Positions 13,300 through 13,378 of a stretch of DNA of 13,378 nt are shown here, piece after piece; within the stretch, counting starts at the first letter, position 1, and every line of letters begins with the position of its first letter. Below the pieces are notes generated by a model that worked only from the letters and a program-made list of their open reading frames with translations, had not been told where the DNA came from and ran no database searches. Source of the DNA: an uncultured Clostridia bacterium (GTDB lineage: Bacteria > Bacillota > Clostridia > RUG12999); contig CATIYX010000319.1 of the NCBI GenBank assembly GCA_949739095.1, positions 1-13,378 of the forward strand, in the 5' to 3' direction. A program made the translations under genes and the position numbers.

Positions 13300-13378
13300 G
13301 GAGAGGTGTCCGAGCGGTTTAAGGAGCTAGTCTTGAAAACTAGTGATCTCGAAAGGGACCGTGAGTTCGAATCTCACC
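13300..13378 (+). tRNA. tRNA-Ser (anticodon UGA), 3' end cut by window
   Basis: The acceptor 5' strand is GGAGAGG (13300-13306), followed by a serine-type D arm. The anticodon stem CTAGT/ACTAG (13327-13331 with 13339-13343) encloses the loop CTTGAAA, so the anticodon TGA is at 13334-13336 and reads UCA and other UCN codons. A long variable arm with TCTC-GAAA-GGGA confirms a class II tRNA (Ser/Leu type). The T arm GTGAG-TTCGAAT-CTCAC occupies 13361-13377. Only the first base of the 3' acceptor strand lies in the window; the discriminator and CCA end are missing. Confidence 0.96.

Noticed and set aside
1..13378. CRISPR array, mobile element or defence system
   Set aside because: No spaced repeats, transposase, integrase or nuclease-type open frames were seen on either strand.

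Overview
The window looks like a chromosomal, housekeeping stretch from an anaerobic, low-to-mid GC Gram-positive bacterium, most likely class Clostridia (Lachnospirales or a relative). The evidence is strong GGAGG-type ribosome binding sites, frequent TTG/GTG starts, a cysteine T-box leader, the cinA-recA-recX order, and an Fe-S assembly locus reduced to a SufC-like and a short SufB-like protein. No phage, transposase, CRISPR array or defence gene is visible. The species cannot be named from this sequence.

Left block (1-4572, + strand): the last 43 codons of cinA, then recA, recX, rimO, pgsA and a purine nucleoside phosphorylase gene. They are packed with short gaps or overlaps (recX and rimO overlap by 11 nt), and the promoter must lie upstream of the window. 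It covers recombination and its modulation, ribosomal protein S12 modification, phospholipid head-group synthesis and purine salvage.

Cysteine block (4594-8264, + strand): a well-formed promoter feeds a long T-box leader whose specifier codon reads UGC (Cys). It controls cysE (serine acetyltransferase), cysS (cysteinyl-tRNA synthetase, overlapping cysE) and, with no visible terminator in between, a cation diffusion facilitator with a manganese-type metal site. A strong terminator follows. Uncharged tRNA-Cys should thus raise both cysteine precursor synthesis and charging capacity.

Fe-S block (8316-10077, + strand): its own promoter, a SufC-like ATPase with a four-cysteine tail, and an overlapping 305-residue SufB-like scaffold, ending in a 15-bp hairpin. 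This matches a minimal two-gene SUF-like (SMS type) system.

Cell wall and second cysteine block (10078-12698, + strand): a 317-nt gene-free stretch with two inverted repeats carrying TATAAT boxes, a secreted D-alanyl-D-alanine carboxypeptidase, a terminator, then a cysteine-synthase-family PLP enzyme closed by a bidirectional terminator.

Right end (12758-13378): two small unrecognised genes on the - strand, each with a good ribosome binding site, then a consensus promoter and a tRNA-Ser(UGA) cut by the window edge. Overall the window is ordinary core genome; the most interesting points are the regulation and composition of the cysteine and Fe-S loci.
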